From Crenothrix polyspora (lineage in GTDB: Bacteria > Pseudomonadota > Gammaproteobacteria > Methylococcales > Methylomonadaceae), in the NCBI GenBank assembly GCA_945903675.1, contig CAMDOP010000017.1, positions 1 to 23,139 of the forward strand: a DNA stretch of 23,139 nt, given 5' to 3'. A model generated the notes under the pieces. That model did not search any database and had not been told where the DNA came from. It worked only from the letters and a program-made list of their open reading frames with translations. A program made the translations under genes and the position numbers. This document shows, piece by piece, positions 7,189 through 14,559 of the stretch (positions are counted from its first letter, which is position 1; each line of letters begins with the position of its first letter).

Positions 7189-8414
7189 TGACGTCCCCTC
7201 GCTTCACGTGCACGCGCAACGGGATGCTCAATAATCTGCTCTTGAACAGCGGTTGGTTGTGATTGAGGTTGATCGCTGCTCCCATTGGCAGATCCTGTGT
7301 AAGATACTGCTGTTGGTTGGCGCTGTGTCATCATTTTATCTAATGGTAAATAAATCATATTATTTCCGCCTTTAACGTCGACCATGACCGTATTGGTACC
7401 TGACAAAACGGCTTCCATAGATTCGATGTAAAGACGCTTGCGAGTTACATCTGGAGCTTTGCTATATTCAGCCAGTAGTTTTGTAAAACGATTGGACTCA
7501 CCTTCTGCCTGAGCAATTACTTGTTCTTTGTAACCCTCGGCTTCTTGGATTTTTCTGGCTGCCGCGCCTCGAGCTTTAGGGACTACATCGTTAGAGTAGG
7601 CCTCTGCTTCGTTGATCAAACGTTGCTGATCTTCACGTGCTTTAATGGCATCTTCGAACGAACTTTGTACTTGTTCAGGTGGTTGCGCATCTTGTAAATT
7701 GACGCTTGTGACTTGTACGCCTGATTGATAGCTATCCATAACATCTTGGATTTCTTTCTTAATCAAGGTCACTATTTCACTACGACCTTCGGTTAAGACA
7801 AAGTCCATTGCACTGCTACCCACTACGCCGCGTAGAGCACTTTCGGTCACTTGTTTTAAGGTGATGGCAGGATTGACGACATTAAATATAAACTGTTTGG
7901 CATCTTTAACTTGGTATTGAACAGCTAGTCGAACATCGACATAGTTTTCATCTTTAGTAAGCATCAACGCTTCTTTAGGAACAGATCCATTGATTTGCTC
8001 ACTGCCACCACTGCGGTAACCCACTTCTATAAAGCGTTGTTGTTTTACATTGACGATATCAACCCGTTCAATAGGGCTAGGCAAATGCCAATTTAAACCA
8101 GACTGAGTGGTGTTAATGTATTGGCCAAAGCGTGTTTCGACGCCATGGTTTCCTTCATCAACAATATAAAATCCACTTAAACCCCAAATGACCAGTACAC
8201 CGCCAGCTAAAAAGCCTAAGCTTTTCATAGAGGCTCCAGAAGAAAATGGGCTAGGAGCATCGTCATTATCTGGGTCGTTATTTTTTCCACCAAGAAATTT
8301 AGTTAATTTTTCTTGTATAGAACGTATAGCTTCCTCTAAATCAGGTGGCCCTTTTTGGTCACCTCGACCACTCCAAGGGTCTTTTTTATCGTTGCCAGGC
8401 TCATTCCAGGACAT
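7185..8414 (-). CDS. hflK: HflK, FtsH-modulating membrane protein
   Basis: A 409-residue partner of HflC. The typical N-terminal tail is present (MSWNEPGNDKKDPWSGRG, then PPDLEEAIRSIQEKL), giving a glycine- and charge-rich cytoplasmic segment. One transmembrane helix follows at about 65-85 and then the SPFH domain (GFYIVDEGNHGVETRFGQ). The long helix contains AEAYSNDVVPKARGAAARKIQEAEGYK. The C-terminus is a loose Q/P/S-rich tail, as in other HflK proteins. The ATG at 8414 is seven bases after GGAG. The hflX stop codon is 106 bp upstream; that gap holds only a weak dyad (AAATCTGT at 8479 with ACAGATTT at 8509). Confidence 0.95.
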   Translation of the reverse strand: MSWNEPGNDKKDPWSGRGDQKGPPDLEEAIRSIQEKLTKFLGGKNNDPDNDDAPSPFSSGASMKSLGFLAGGVLVIWGLSGFYIVDEGNHGVETRFGQYINTTQSGLNWHLPSPIERVDIVNVKQQRFIEVGYRSGGSEQINGSVPKEALMLTKDENYVDVRLAVQYQVKDAKQFIFNVVNPAITLKQVTESALRGVVGSSAMDFVLTEGRSEIVTLIKKEIQDVMDSYQSGVQVTSVNLQDAQPPEQVQSSFEDAIKAREDQQRLINEAEAYSNDVVPKARGAAARKIQEAEGYKEQVIAQAEGESNRFTKLLAEYSKAPDVTRKRLYIESMEAVLSGTNTVMVDVKGGNNMIYLPLDKMMTQRQPTAVSYTGSANGSSDQPQSQPTAVQEQIIEHPVARAREARGRQ

Positions 8415-8520
8415 GCTTATGCTCCGTTTGGATTACTAAATTAATTATCACGCGGGATGTTAATGGGTATTCTATCTCAAATCTGTTAAAAGGCGAAAAG
8501 CACAACAGACAGATTTAACG

Positions 8521-9834
8521 TTAAGACTGTTTGTTACGTCTTTTATAGTCTGGTGCTATGCTTCTGCCTACAGATATGTTTTCAGTTTTTACATCTTTTA
8601 ACAGACCTAAATGTCTAGCATCAATTTCAATGACCAGTTCATTTGAACCGAAGTCATCAATATGCTCGTTAATTATTTTTGCGCAAGTAAATAATTTTGC
8701 TCTGATGTGACCTTGGTCGGGACGTAAATAACAGCGTATTTTTTCTTTAGTCGTTGAAAACAATTCCGCTAAAACTTCAAAAAGCAATTCTAGGCCTAAG
8801 CCGGTTTCAGCAGATAGCCAGACTCGAATGGCATTGCCCGATTCATCTCTATCTATATGTGGTTGAAAATTATCTAATAAATCAATTTTATTATAGATTT
8901 CAATTTGCCTAACTTTGTCGGCATCTATATCTTCTAAGACGATATTAACTTGCTTAATAATCTCATCTCGGTCTTCACTATGCGCATCAATGACATGCAG
9001 TAGTAAATCAGCTTCGCTGGCTTCTTGCAGCGTAGATTTGAAGGCCGCTACCAACTCATGCGGTAAATGGCGTATAAAGCCTACCGTATCTGCCAAGATA
9101 ATTTCACTGCTATTAGGTAACTGGCAACTACGCAAAGTAGGGTCTAGCGTAGCAAATAGCTGATCTGCCGTGTAAATATCAGCGCCTGTCAGCGCATTAA
9201 AAAGCGTGGATTTCCCCGCATTGGTATAACCCACCAATGAAATAGAGGGGATTTCAGCTTTTTTACGTTTACTGCGACCTTGATGCCTTTGCTTGTCTAC
9301 TTTATCTAGGCGTTGCTGAATTTGTTTAATGCGCAAGCCTAATAAGCGTCGGTCAGTTTCCAACTGAGTTTCGCCAGGACCACGTAGGCCTATACCGCCT
9401 TTTTGGCGCTCTAAATGCGTCCAGCCTCTGACTAATCGAGTTGATAAATGTTTAAGCTGTGCCAGCTCAACCTGAAGTTTACCTTCAAAAGATTGTGCGC
9501 GTTGAGCAAATATATCGAGTATCAAGCCATTTCTGTCAACTACTCGAACGCCTAGTGCTTCTTCGAGATTTCTTTCTTGACTGGGTGCTAGTGGATGATT
9601 AAATAAAACTACGTCAGCTTCATAGCTTTCAATAGCTTCTTTAAGTTCTTCTAGTTTACCTTTACCGACAAAATATCTTGAGTCGGGACGTTTGCGACTG
9701 CCAGTGATGACAAAAACAGGGTCAGTTCTGGCTGATTTAGCCAGCTCTTTTAATTCTAAAAGATCTTCCTGCCCATGACGAAAAGTGAGGTGAACAAGTA
9801 TGGCGCGTTCACCAGAATCGGGACGATCAAACAA
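8521..9834 (-). CDS. hflX: GTPase HflX
   Basis: A 437-residue translational GTPase that splits stalled 70S ribosomes and 100S dimers under stress. It has an N-terminal ligand-like domain with the HflX glycine-rich segment GGIGLRGPGETQLETDRR (about 146-163), then a coiled region. The G domain follows with G1 GYTNAGKST (202-210), G3 DTVG (249-252), G4 NKID (315-318) and a G5-like LSAETG. The start is a TTG at 9834: GGAG lies seven bases upstream, and the protein then begins MFDRPDSGERA, as homologues do. The nearby ATG is out of frame and quickly stops. It follows hfq by 53 bp in the standard hfq-hflX order. Confidence 0.95.
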   Translation of the reverse strand: MFDRPDSGERAILVHLTFRHGQEDLLELKELAKSARTDPVFVITGSRKRPDSRYFVGKGKLEELKEAIESYEADVVLFNHPLAPSQERNLEEALGVRVVDRNGLILDIFAQRAQSFEGKLQVELAQLKHLSTRLVRGWTHLERQKGGIGLRGPGETQLETDRRLLGLRIKQIQQRLDKVDKQRHQGRSKRKKAEIPSISLVGYTNAGKSTLFNALTGADIYTADQLFATLDPTLRSCQLPNSSEIILADTVGFIRHLPHELVAAFKSTLQEASEADLLLHVIDAHSEDRDEIIKQVNIVLEDIDADKVRQIEIYNKIDLLDNFQPHIDRDESGNAIRVWLSAETGLGLELLFEVLAELFSTTKEKIRCYLRPDQGHIRAKLFTCAKIINEHIDDFGSNELVIEIDARHLGLLKDVKTENISVGRSIAPDYKRRNKQS

Positions 9835-9887
9835 TAAAATACTCCATGAAGGTAAAGGGGTGAGGTGTTAAAGAGATCTGTAGCTTG

Positions 9888-10127
9888 TTATTCTTCGACG
9901 ATCTCGTCATCACGTGTCATTTTAACTGATTTGCTGGGTACTATCGTTGATATGGCGTGTTTATAAACCATTTGGCTAATAGTGTTTTTTAGCATGATGA
10001 CATACTGATCAAATGAGTCAACTTTGCCTTGTAGCTTAATACCATTGACAAGAAAAATGGACACAGGGGTATGTTCTTTTCTGAGGGTATTTAGAAAATT
10101 ATCCTGTAAATTTTGACCTTTCGACAT
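9888..10127 (-). CDS. hfq: RNA-binding protein Hfq
   Basis: A 79-residue Sm-like RNA chaperone that forms hexamers and helps small RNAs pair with mRNAs. Sm1 is NGIKLQGKVDSFDQYVIMLK and Sm2 is the diagnostic YKHAISTIVP. The N-terminus MSKGQNLQDNFLNTLRKEHTPV includes the conserved Q8 of the uridine-binding proximal face. The C-terminal tail is short (about 13 residues). The frame is open 16 codons further upstream, but the ATG at 10127 is clearly right: a perfect AAGGAG lies eight bases before it. The usual upstream neighbour miaA is absent; a YgfX-like gene sits there instead, ending 126 bp away. Confidence 0.97.
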   Translation of the reverse strand: MSKGQNLQDNFLNTLRKEHTPVSIFLVNGIKLQGKVDSFDQYVIMLKNTISQMVYKHAISTIVPSKSVKMTRDDEIVEE

Positions 10128-10163
10128 CTGACTGCTCCTTGATATTCTATTTAAATGCTTCTT

Positions 10164-10186
10164 AATATACTGCAATTTCAGGTCAA
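10164..10186 (-). promoter_or_regulatory. hfq: Candidate hfq promoter region
   Basis: On the minus strand TATATT (10169-10164) resembles a -10 box. It lies 37 bases upstream of the hfq start codon. TTGACC (10186-10181) is a good -35 sequence, but the spacing of about 11 is too short. The alternative TTTGTG, 17 bases before TATATT, is a poor match. The 126-bp AT-rich gap makes a promoter likely, but its exact position is uncertain. Confidence 0.25.
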
Positions 10187-10253
10187 CACAAATTTAACTG
10201 AAATTGTTATCTTTTGCTGGCTTCATTCTATCAATAGATGCGTAAAGTAGCTG

Positions 10254-10697
10254 CTATTTTATGTGAGTTATTTTCAATTTAACGAGTAGGCATCGGTAAT
10301 CGTCATCGCTTAATGCATCATTTAATATCAAACGAGTTTGTTTAGCTCCAGGCGATCTAAAGTTTGATGGTGAGCGCTCTTTGTAGTGTAAAAAAATGGC
10401 AAACGTTGTGATGACGGTAGAGTTTAAAATTTCAATCGAAACTAAGTCTTGGTCTTTTGATAGTTGCCAGCCTAAAGCCTCAGTATATTTAATGGTGTAA
10501 GCTTCATTTTTTAAGCGCTTTATGGTTAACCAAGCTTGTAGACCAATGATAGTAATGAGCCCTAATTTAAACGCCAAGTCTAAATCATTAGCGATACTCG
10601 CGCCTAAGGCTAAAACATGAATGATAATGACCAGCGCTTTTAAATGATGAGACGGTTTAATGGCTAGTAATAGCGAGGGTTCAGTGTGTTGGGGCAT
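10254..10697 (-). CDS. YgfX-like small inner-membrane protein
   Basis: A 147-residue protein with two closely spaced membrane helices (about 19-36, LKALVIIIHVLALGASIA, and 41-59) and a soluble C-terminal half containing GWQLS, a layout like YgfX/CptA (DUF1434). In E. coli, YgfX is encoded beside sdhE and divergent from ygfZ; here the gene is likewise divergent from ygfZ, which supports the call. No sdhE-like frame is seen next to it. YgfX has been reported as a cell-shape-affecting toxin-like protein, but a toxin role here is not shown. The ATG at 10697 has GGA about nine bases upstream. It could be an unrelated small membrane protein. Confidence 0.55.
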   Translation of the reverse strand: MPQHTEPSLLLAIKPSHHLKALVIIIHVLALGASIANDLDLAFKLGLITIIGLQAWLTIKRLKNEAYTIKYTEALGWQLSKDQDLVSIEILNSTVITTFAIFLHYKERSPSNFRSPGAKQTRLILNDALSDDDYRCLLVKLKITHIK

Positions 10698-10737
10698 CGT
10701 TCATATTCCAAAGTTTTTCTAATCATGTTGAAAGTGC

Positions 10738-10858
10738 TGTTGGGCGACATGCTTTTCGCAAGCCAACATTATAATCGCTATAAGTGGCTTAGAGTGTTGA
10801 GCTTCAGCTCTTGCGTGGAAACAGCTGGCGTTGTTTTACTCAAACATCATCGCCCAAC
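10738..10858. repeat. Composite palindromic repeat in the ygfX/ygfZ divergent region
   Basis: The ends TGTTGGGCGA (10738-10747) and TCGCCCAAC (10850-10858) are inverted. The left part is a family C hairpin: GTTGGGCGAC (10739-10748), loop ATGCTTTTC, GCAAGCCAAC (10758-10767). The middle has a degraded family A core (TTGAGCTTCAGCTC, then GTTGTTTTACTC). It occupies most of the 237-bp gap between the two divergent starts, so it may influence their promoters. Confidence 0.55.
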
Positions 10859-10934
10859 GCAAATGAGCAGCTTTTCACCTCTGATCCTGAGTTGCTATAT
10901 AATCAACAACACTTTTAAAACCGATGTAGATATT

Positions 10935-11939
10935 ATGAATCCTAATTGGAAAACCTTTTTACTCAGTCAACAGGCGCAGCTTGAAAATGATGCGATCATT
11001 ACCTTTACAGCGAGTTTAGTGCCTAACGACAAAGTGCTTTGTCCGGTATTGCATTTAGGTGTGTTGACGGTGAGTGGTGCAGATGCAGCTAGCTTATTGC
11101 AGGGGCAAATGACCTGTGATGTTAATGAGGTAACAGAAACGAATAGTCGCTTAGGTGCGATATGCAATCCTAAGGGCAGGGTGATAACGACTTTTTTATT
11201 AATTAAAAAGGCGGATGTTTTCTTAATGGTATTACCCATAGCGTTACTGGACGCTATTAAAAAAAGATTACAGATGTATATCTTAAGATCAGCGGTGAGC
11301 ATTGCCGATAGTAGCGAGCATTATTGTCTGCTGGGCTTAAGTTATTCTGCCTTAGCCACTGAAGCTTTTCTAAATACTCAGCAACAAGATGTCATCAGCA
11401 TTCAATTTTCAGCGACACAAAGTCGGCAGTTAGTGATAGCGGAAACCGAGAGGGCGATAGTCTTTTGGACAGAGCAACTTGCGACAGGCTATCAAGCTGA
11501 AAACTCAGAGCATTGGCGCTATCTTGATCTGCTAGACGGTATTCCTTGGCTGACTAATGAAACTTCTGAAGAATTCATACCGCAGATGCTTAATTTAGAT
11601 CAGTTAGGGGGTATTAGCTTTACTAAAGGCTGTTATACCGGCCAGGAAATTGTGGCTCGTACTCATTATCTGGGTAAAGCAAAAAGAGCACTGTTCTTGG
11701 CTGAATGTGCCGTACCTAAGGCACCGTTGCCTAATGACATGATTATCGATGACAGTACTGATGATACGCAGCCTATCGGTCGCGTGTTGCAAGCCCATCA
11801 GAGTGGTGCGCGTTATCAATCTGAGCATGAGCTATGCAAGCTATTGCTGGTATTACCCGTCGCTGATGAGGGTATAGCTCATCTGAAACTAAAAGACGCA
11901 CCACAGTTTCCCATTACTATTAACAGGAATTGGCTATGA
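10935..11939 (+). CDS. ygfZ: Folate-binding protein YgfZ (Fe-S cluster maintenance)
   Basis: A 334-residue member of the GcvT/CAF17 family, which uses tetrahydrofolate in assembly or repair of some Fe-S proteins. The diagnostic K-G-C-Y-T-G-Q-E motif is at residues 231-238 with the invariant Cys233. Also present are LSVSGAD-like LTVSGADAASLLQGQMTCDV near 44-63 and CNPKGRVI near 77. The frame is open 83 codons upstream to 10686, but that stretch crosses a palindromic repeat and lacks family similarity, so the ATG at 10935 is chosen. The Shine-Dalgarno is weak. The stop codon overlaps the ctaA start as ATGA. It is divergent from the YgfX-like gene. Confidence 0.9.
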   Translation: MNPNWKTFLLSQQAQLENDAIITFTASLVPNDKVLCPVLHLGVLTVSGADAASLLQGQMTCDVNEVTETNSRLGAICNPKGRVITTFLLIKKADVFLMVLPIALLDAIKKRLQMYILRSAVSIADSSEHYCLLGLSYSALATEAFLNTQQQDVISIQFSATQSRQLVIAETERAIVFWTEQLATGYQAENSEHWRYLDLLDGIPWLTNETSEEFIPQMLNLDQLGGISFTKGCYTGQEIVARTHYLGKAKRALFLAECAVPKAPLPNDMIIDDSTDDTQPIGRVLQAHQSGARYQSEHELCKLLLVLPVADEGIAHLKLKDAPQFPITINRNWL

Positions 11940-12901
11940 ATAGTTCCGCGGGTTTAGCGTTTCGTCGTTTAGGCATATTGACTATTTTTGCCGTGTATTG
12001 CGTGATACTGGCGGGAGGCATCGTCAGAGCTTCTGGCGCAGGTATGGGCTGTCCTGATTGGCCCACATGTTTTGGACAATGGATACCGCCAACGGAGGAG
12101 GCGCAGTTGCCGGCTAATTACCATGAGCTTTATGCGCAGCGTGGCTACGAGAATACGCAATTTAATCCAGTAAAAACCTGGACAGAGTATAGCAATCGTT
12201 TGCTGGGTGCCAGCATAGGCTTTTTGATTTTTTTAACTGCGTGGTCATCACGTATTTATCGTAAAACAGATAAAAGCATTTTTTATCTTTCGCTTAGTAG
12301 TTTCTTTCTGGTGGGTTTTCAAGGTTGGCTAGGGGCTAATGTCGTGTCTAGCAATCTAAAGCCGTACATGATTACCGCACATATGTTGTTGGCCTTGGTT
12401 ATTGTCGCCTTATTGATTTATACCATTGCTAGATCGCAACAGGACTCCTTGCATCAGCTTAGTACCGGCGACTTGCCCAAAAAGTTTAACACGGTTTTAT
12501 GGGTGGCAATGCTCATGACCTTAGTGCAGATTGCTATGGGCACACAGGTGAGAGAAGCGGTTGATGTGATTGCTCATGCTAATATCGACAGGCAATTTTG
12601 GCGTGATGATTTTCCGATTATCTTTTATATCCATCGGTCTTTTTCATCCATCATTCTGTTTACTCACCTATGGTTGGCGCGGAAACTTTATCTAGCGGTT
12701 GATAAAGACAGTTTATTGTTTCGTACCGGCTTTGCCTTGTTGGCCTTGGTGGTTTTAGCCATCGTAGCGGGTATTAGTTTAGATCGCTTAGGCGTGCCAG
12801 CGCTGGTTCAGCCACTGCATTTGTTATTGGCGAGTTTGATATTCGGCGTGCAGTTTTTTCTTTATCGCAGCTTGAGTTATGCTAACAAAGCATTAGCGTA
12901 G
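11936..12901 (+). CDS. ctaA: Heme A synthase (CtaA/Cox15 family)
   Basis: A 321-residue integral membrane protein with about eight helices. It oxidises the C8 methyl group of heme O to make heme A for aa3-type cytochrome oxidases. The N-terminal signature GGIVRASGAGMGCPDWPTCFGQWIPP (27-52) includes the loop cysteines C39 and C45. Heme-ligand histidines are seen at about H149 (ITAHMLLAL), H233 (YIHRSFS) and H295 (QPLHLLLA). The first family histidine position, usually EY/EW..HR, reads TEYSNR here (N88). The ATG at 11936 has AGGA upstream at good spacing and overlaps ygfZ by 4 bp, so the two are probably one operon. No oxidase subunit genes or ctaB are in the window. Confidence 0.9.
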   Translation: MNSSAGLAFRRLGILTIFAVYCVILAGGIVRASGAGMGCPDWPTCFGQWIPPTEEAQLPANYHELYAQRGYENTQFNPVKTWTEYSNRLLGASIGFLIFLTAWSSRIYRKTDKSIFYLSLSSFFLVGFQGWLGANVVSSNLKPYMITAHMLLALVIVALLIYTIARSQQDSLHQLSTGDLPKKFNTVLWVAMLMTLVQIAMGTQVREAVDVIAHANIDRQFWRDDFPIIFYIHRSFSSIILFTHLWLARKLYLAVDKDSLLFRTGFALLALVVLAIVAGISLDRLGVPALVQPLHLLLASLIFGVQFFLYRSLSYANKALA

Positions 12902-12909
12902 TAGGAATG

Positions 12910-13002
12910 TATAGGATGTGCTGAACGATAGTGAAGCGCATCAATTGATGCCATCATATACGCTGCATAGATGATGCGCTTCGTTCCTTAGCGCATCCTA
13001 TA
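12910..13002. repeat. 93-bp palindromic repeat (family B) between convergent genes
   Basis: The ends TATAGGATGTGCT (12910-12922) and AGCGCATCCTATA (12990-13002) are near-perfect inverted repeats. Inside, GAAGCGCATCA pairs with TGATGCGCTTC. It lies nine bases after the ctaA stop codon and before the convergent aminotransferase, a place where a bidirectional terminator is expected, but neither side has a strong T-run. Confidence 0.75.
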
Positions 13003-13025
13003 GTCTTGCTTTAGTTACATCGTAG

Positions 13026-13044
13026 GGGCGAATTGCATTCGCCC
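13026..13044. repeat. Short perfect hairpin before the aminotransferase 3' end
   Basis: GGGCGAAT (13026-13033) and ATTCGCCC (13037-13044) pair perfectly around TGC. It sits 13 bp beyond the aminotransferase stop codon. It could stop transcription or protect the mRNA end, although no T-run follows. Confidence 0.5.
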
Positions 13045-13056
13045 TATTGAAGAATA

Positions 13057-14238
13057 TTAAATAGCCTGTTTAATTCGTGCTAAAGCATTTTCCAAATTAG
13101 CCATGCTGGTCGCAATAGAAATTCTAATGTGACCTTCTGTACCAAAAGCAGAGCCTGGCACTAACGCCACGCCAGCTTTTTCGATTAAGTAATCAGAAAA
13201 TTCCAAATCGTTGTTAATGCCGTCCAAACGGGCGATGAGTTTTTCTATGTTGGGGAATACATAAAAAGTACCATCCGTTTCTAAGCACTCAATGCCTTCG
13301 ATACTGTTCAGTTCAGCAACCACATAATCATGGCGTTTTTTAAACTCCACACACATATTGCTGATAAAGCTTTGATCGCCCGTTAAAGCAGCTTCTGCAG
13401 CATATTGTGAAATCGACGTAGGATTAGATGTGCTCTGTGATTGTATGGTGCACATAGCTTCAATCAAGTCAGCCGGGCCTGCGGCATAACCAATACGCCA
13501 GCCGGTCATAGAATAAGCTTTAGATACACCATTCATCACCACGGTACGCTCATAAAATTCAGGATGTGCGTTTAAGATATTAACAAACGAACCTTGATTC
13601 CATAAGATATGTTCGTACATATCATCGGTGGCAATAATGATTTTAGGGAAATCGGCTAATACATCACCCAGTGCTTTAAGTTCTTCTAAACTATAAGCCA
13701 CACCTGAAGGATTAGACGGGCTATTAATAAAGATTAACCGGGTTTTGTCGGTAATGGCTGCACGTAATTGTGCAGGTGACATCTTAAAATGCTGCGCCTG
13801 AGTGGTTTCGACAATAACGGGTACACCGTCTGCCAACAACACCATATCGGGATAAGACACCCAGAAAGGCGCAGGAATAATGACTTCGTCACCGGCATTT
13901 AATAAGGCTTGGGTAAGATTGTAAGAGCTTTGTTTTCCGCCACAAGAGACTAGAATTTGTTTAGGCTGATAATCTAGGCCATTATCCTGCTTAAATTTTG
14001 CGATAATAGCTTTCTTTAAGCTGGCAGTGCCGTCAACAGCGGTATATTTAGTAAAACCGCTATCCATGGCTTTAACCGCAGCGGCTTTAATATGATCAGG
14101 AGTATCAAAATCAGGTTCGCCAGCACCTAAGCCAATAATATCTTTGCCAGCAGCGCGCATTTGAGCGGCTCTAGCAGTAATGGCCAAGGTAGGAGACGGT
14201 TTAACGGCTTGGACTCTATTAGAAAGTGTGATGTTCAT
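13057..14238 (-). CDS. Class I pyridoxal-phosphate aminotransferase (aspartate aminotransferase type)
   Basis: A 393-residue fold-type I enzyme, most like the prokaryotic subgroup Ib aspartate aminotransferases (AspB/AatA type) that swap amino groups between aspartate and 2-oxoglutarate. Motifs: GAGEPDFDTPDHI (38-50), YTAVDGTASLKKAI, the PLP-ring stacking region PAPFWVSYPDM (122-132), NSPSNPSGV (172-180), and the PLP lysine K240 in MNGVSKAYSMTGWRIGY. The C-terminal arginine is in HIRISIA. The ATG at 14238 is chosen over an in-frame TTG at 14247; neither has a strong ribosome site. Related enzymes accept glutamate and prephenate, so substrate breadth is open. It is convergent with ctaA and divergent from uvrB. 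Confidence 0.93.
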   Translation of the reverse strand: MNITLSNRVQAVKPSPTLAITARAAQMRAAGKDIIGLGAGEPDFDTPDHIKAAAVKAMDSGFTKYTAVDGTASLKKAIIAKFKQDNGLDYQPKQILVSCGGKQSSYNLTQALLNAGDEVIIPAPFWVSYPDMVLLADGVPVIVETTQAQHFKMSPAQLRAAITDKTRLIFINSPSNPSGVAYSLEELKALGDVLADFPKIIIATDDMYEHILWNQGSFVNILNAHPEFYERTVVMNGVSKAYSMTGWRIGYAAGPADLIEAMCTIQSQSTSNPTSISQYAAEAALTGDQSFISNMCVEFKKRHDYVVAELNSIEGIECLETDGTFYVFPNIEKLIARLDGINNDLEFSDYLIEKAGVALVPGSAFGTEGHIRISIATSMANLENALARIKQAI

Positions 14239-14377
14239 ATTGGACAAGATAAGATTAGGGATGAAATTGCTGGCAATTATACGCTATGTGTAGGTTTGCT
14301 AAAAACCCGATGTTAAAAAAATAATTGGCGTGGAGTTATGTTGGGTGGATGAACGTTGTTTATCCGGCTTATGGCAT

Positions 14378-14486
14378 AACACGTGACAAAGCGATCGCGT
14401 AGGTCGGGTGACGGCTTTATCGTCGCCCGACATTAGGCATTCAATATATGCTATTGTCGGGCACGAAAAGCATGTGCCCGACCTAC
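14378..14486. repeat. Two-hairpin palindromic repeat (family C), copy 2
   Basis: The outer ends GTAGGTCGGG (14399-14408) and CCCGACCTAC (14477-14486) are perfect inverted repeats. Hairpin 1: GTCGGGTGACG (14403-14413), loop GCTTTAT, CGTCGCCCGAC (14421-14431). Hairpin 2: GTCGGGCAC (14456-14464), loop GAAAAGCAT, GTGCCCGAC (14474-14482), perfect. The flank from 14378 resembles the flank of copy 1 at 1588. Confidence 0.75.
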
Positions 14487-14506
14487 AACCAGACGCTTTG
14501 TGTTTT

Positions 14507-14534
14507 AAAACAGCTGAAGCTGTTTTACTCCAAG
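14507..14534. repeat. Half copy of the family A core, inverted
   Basis: AAAACAGCTGAAGCTGTTTT followed by ACTCCAAG is the reverse complement of the left half of the cores at 3570, 16612 and 17570. It ends 25 bp before the uvrB start codon. Confidence 0.65.
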
Positions 14535-14559
14535 CATAGTTATGTTATTGAGAAAATAA

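Larger units (their letters stand above)
14239..14559. other. Repeat-rich divergent region between the aminotransferase and uvrB
   Basis: About 320 bases hold a partial family C arm at 14338-14370 (GGATGAAC pairs with GTTTATCC), the full family C copy at 14378-14486 and half of a family A core at 14507-14534. Promoters for both flanking genes must lie here, but none is convincing. No LexA box was seen before uvrB. Confidence 0.55.

Noticed and set aside
8479..8516. Terminator or operator between hflX and hflK (AAATCTGT and ACAGATTT)
   Set aside because: An 8-bp dyad with a 22-base loop and no T-run is too weak to call; hflX and hflK may be co-transcribed.
10686..10934. 83-codon N-terminal extension of ygfZ
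   Set aside because: It crosses the composite repeat, has no similarity to the family, and the normal YgfZ start is at 10935.
10697..10935. Remnant of sdhE between ygfX and ygfZ
   Set aside because: A short minus-strand reading LRWA recalls the start of SdhE, but the following codons do not match and soon stop. The DNA is explained by the composite repeat.
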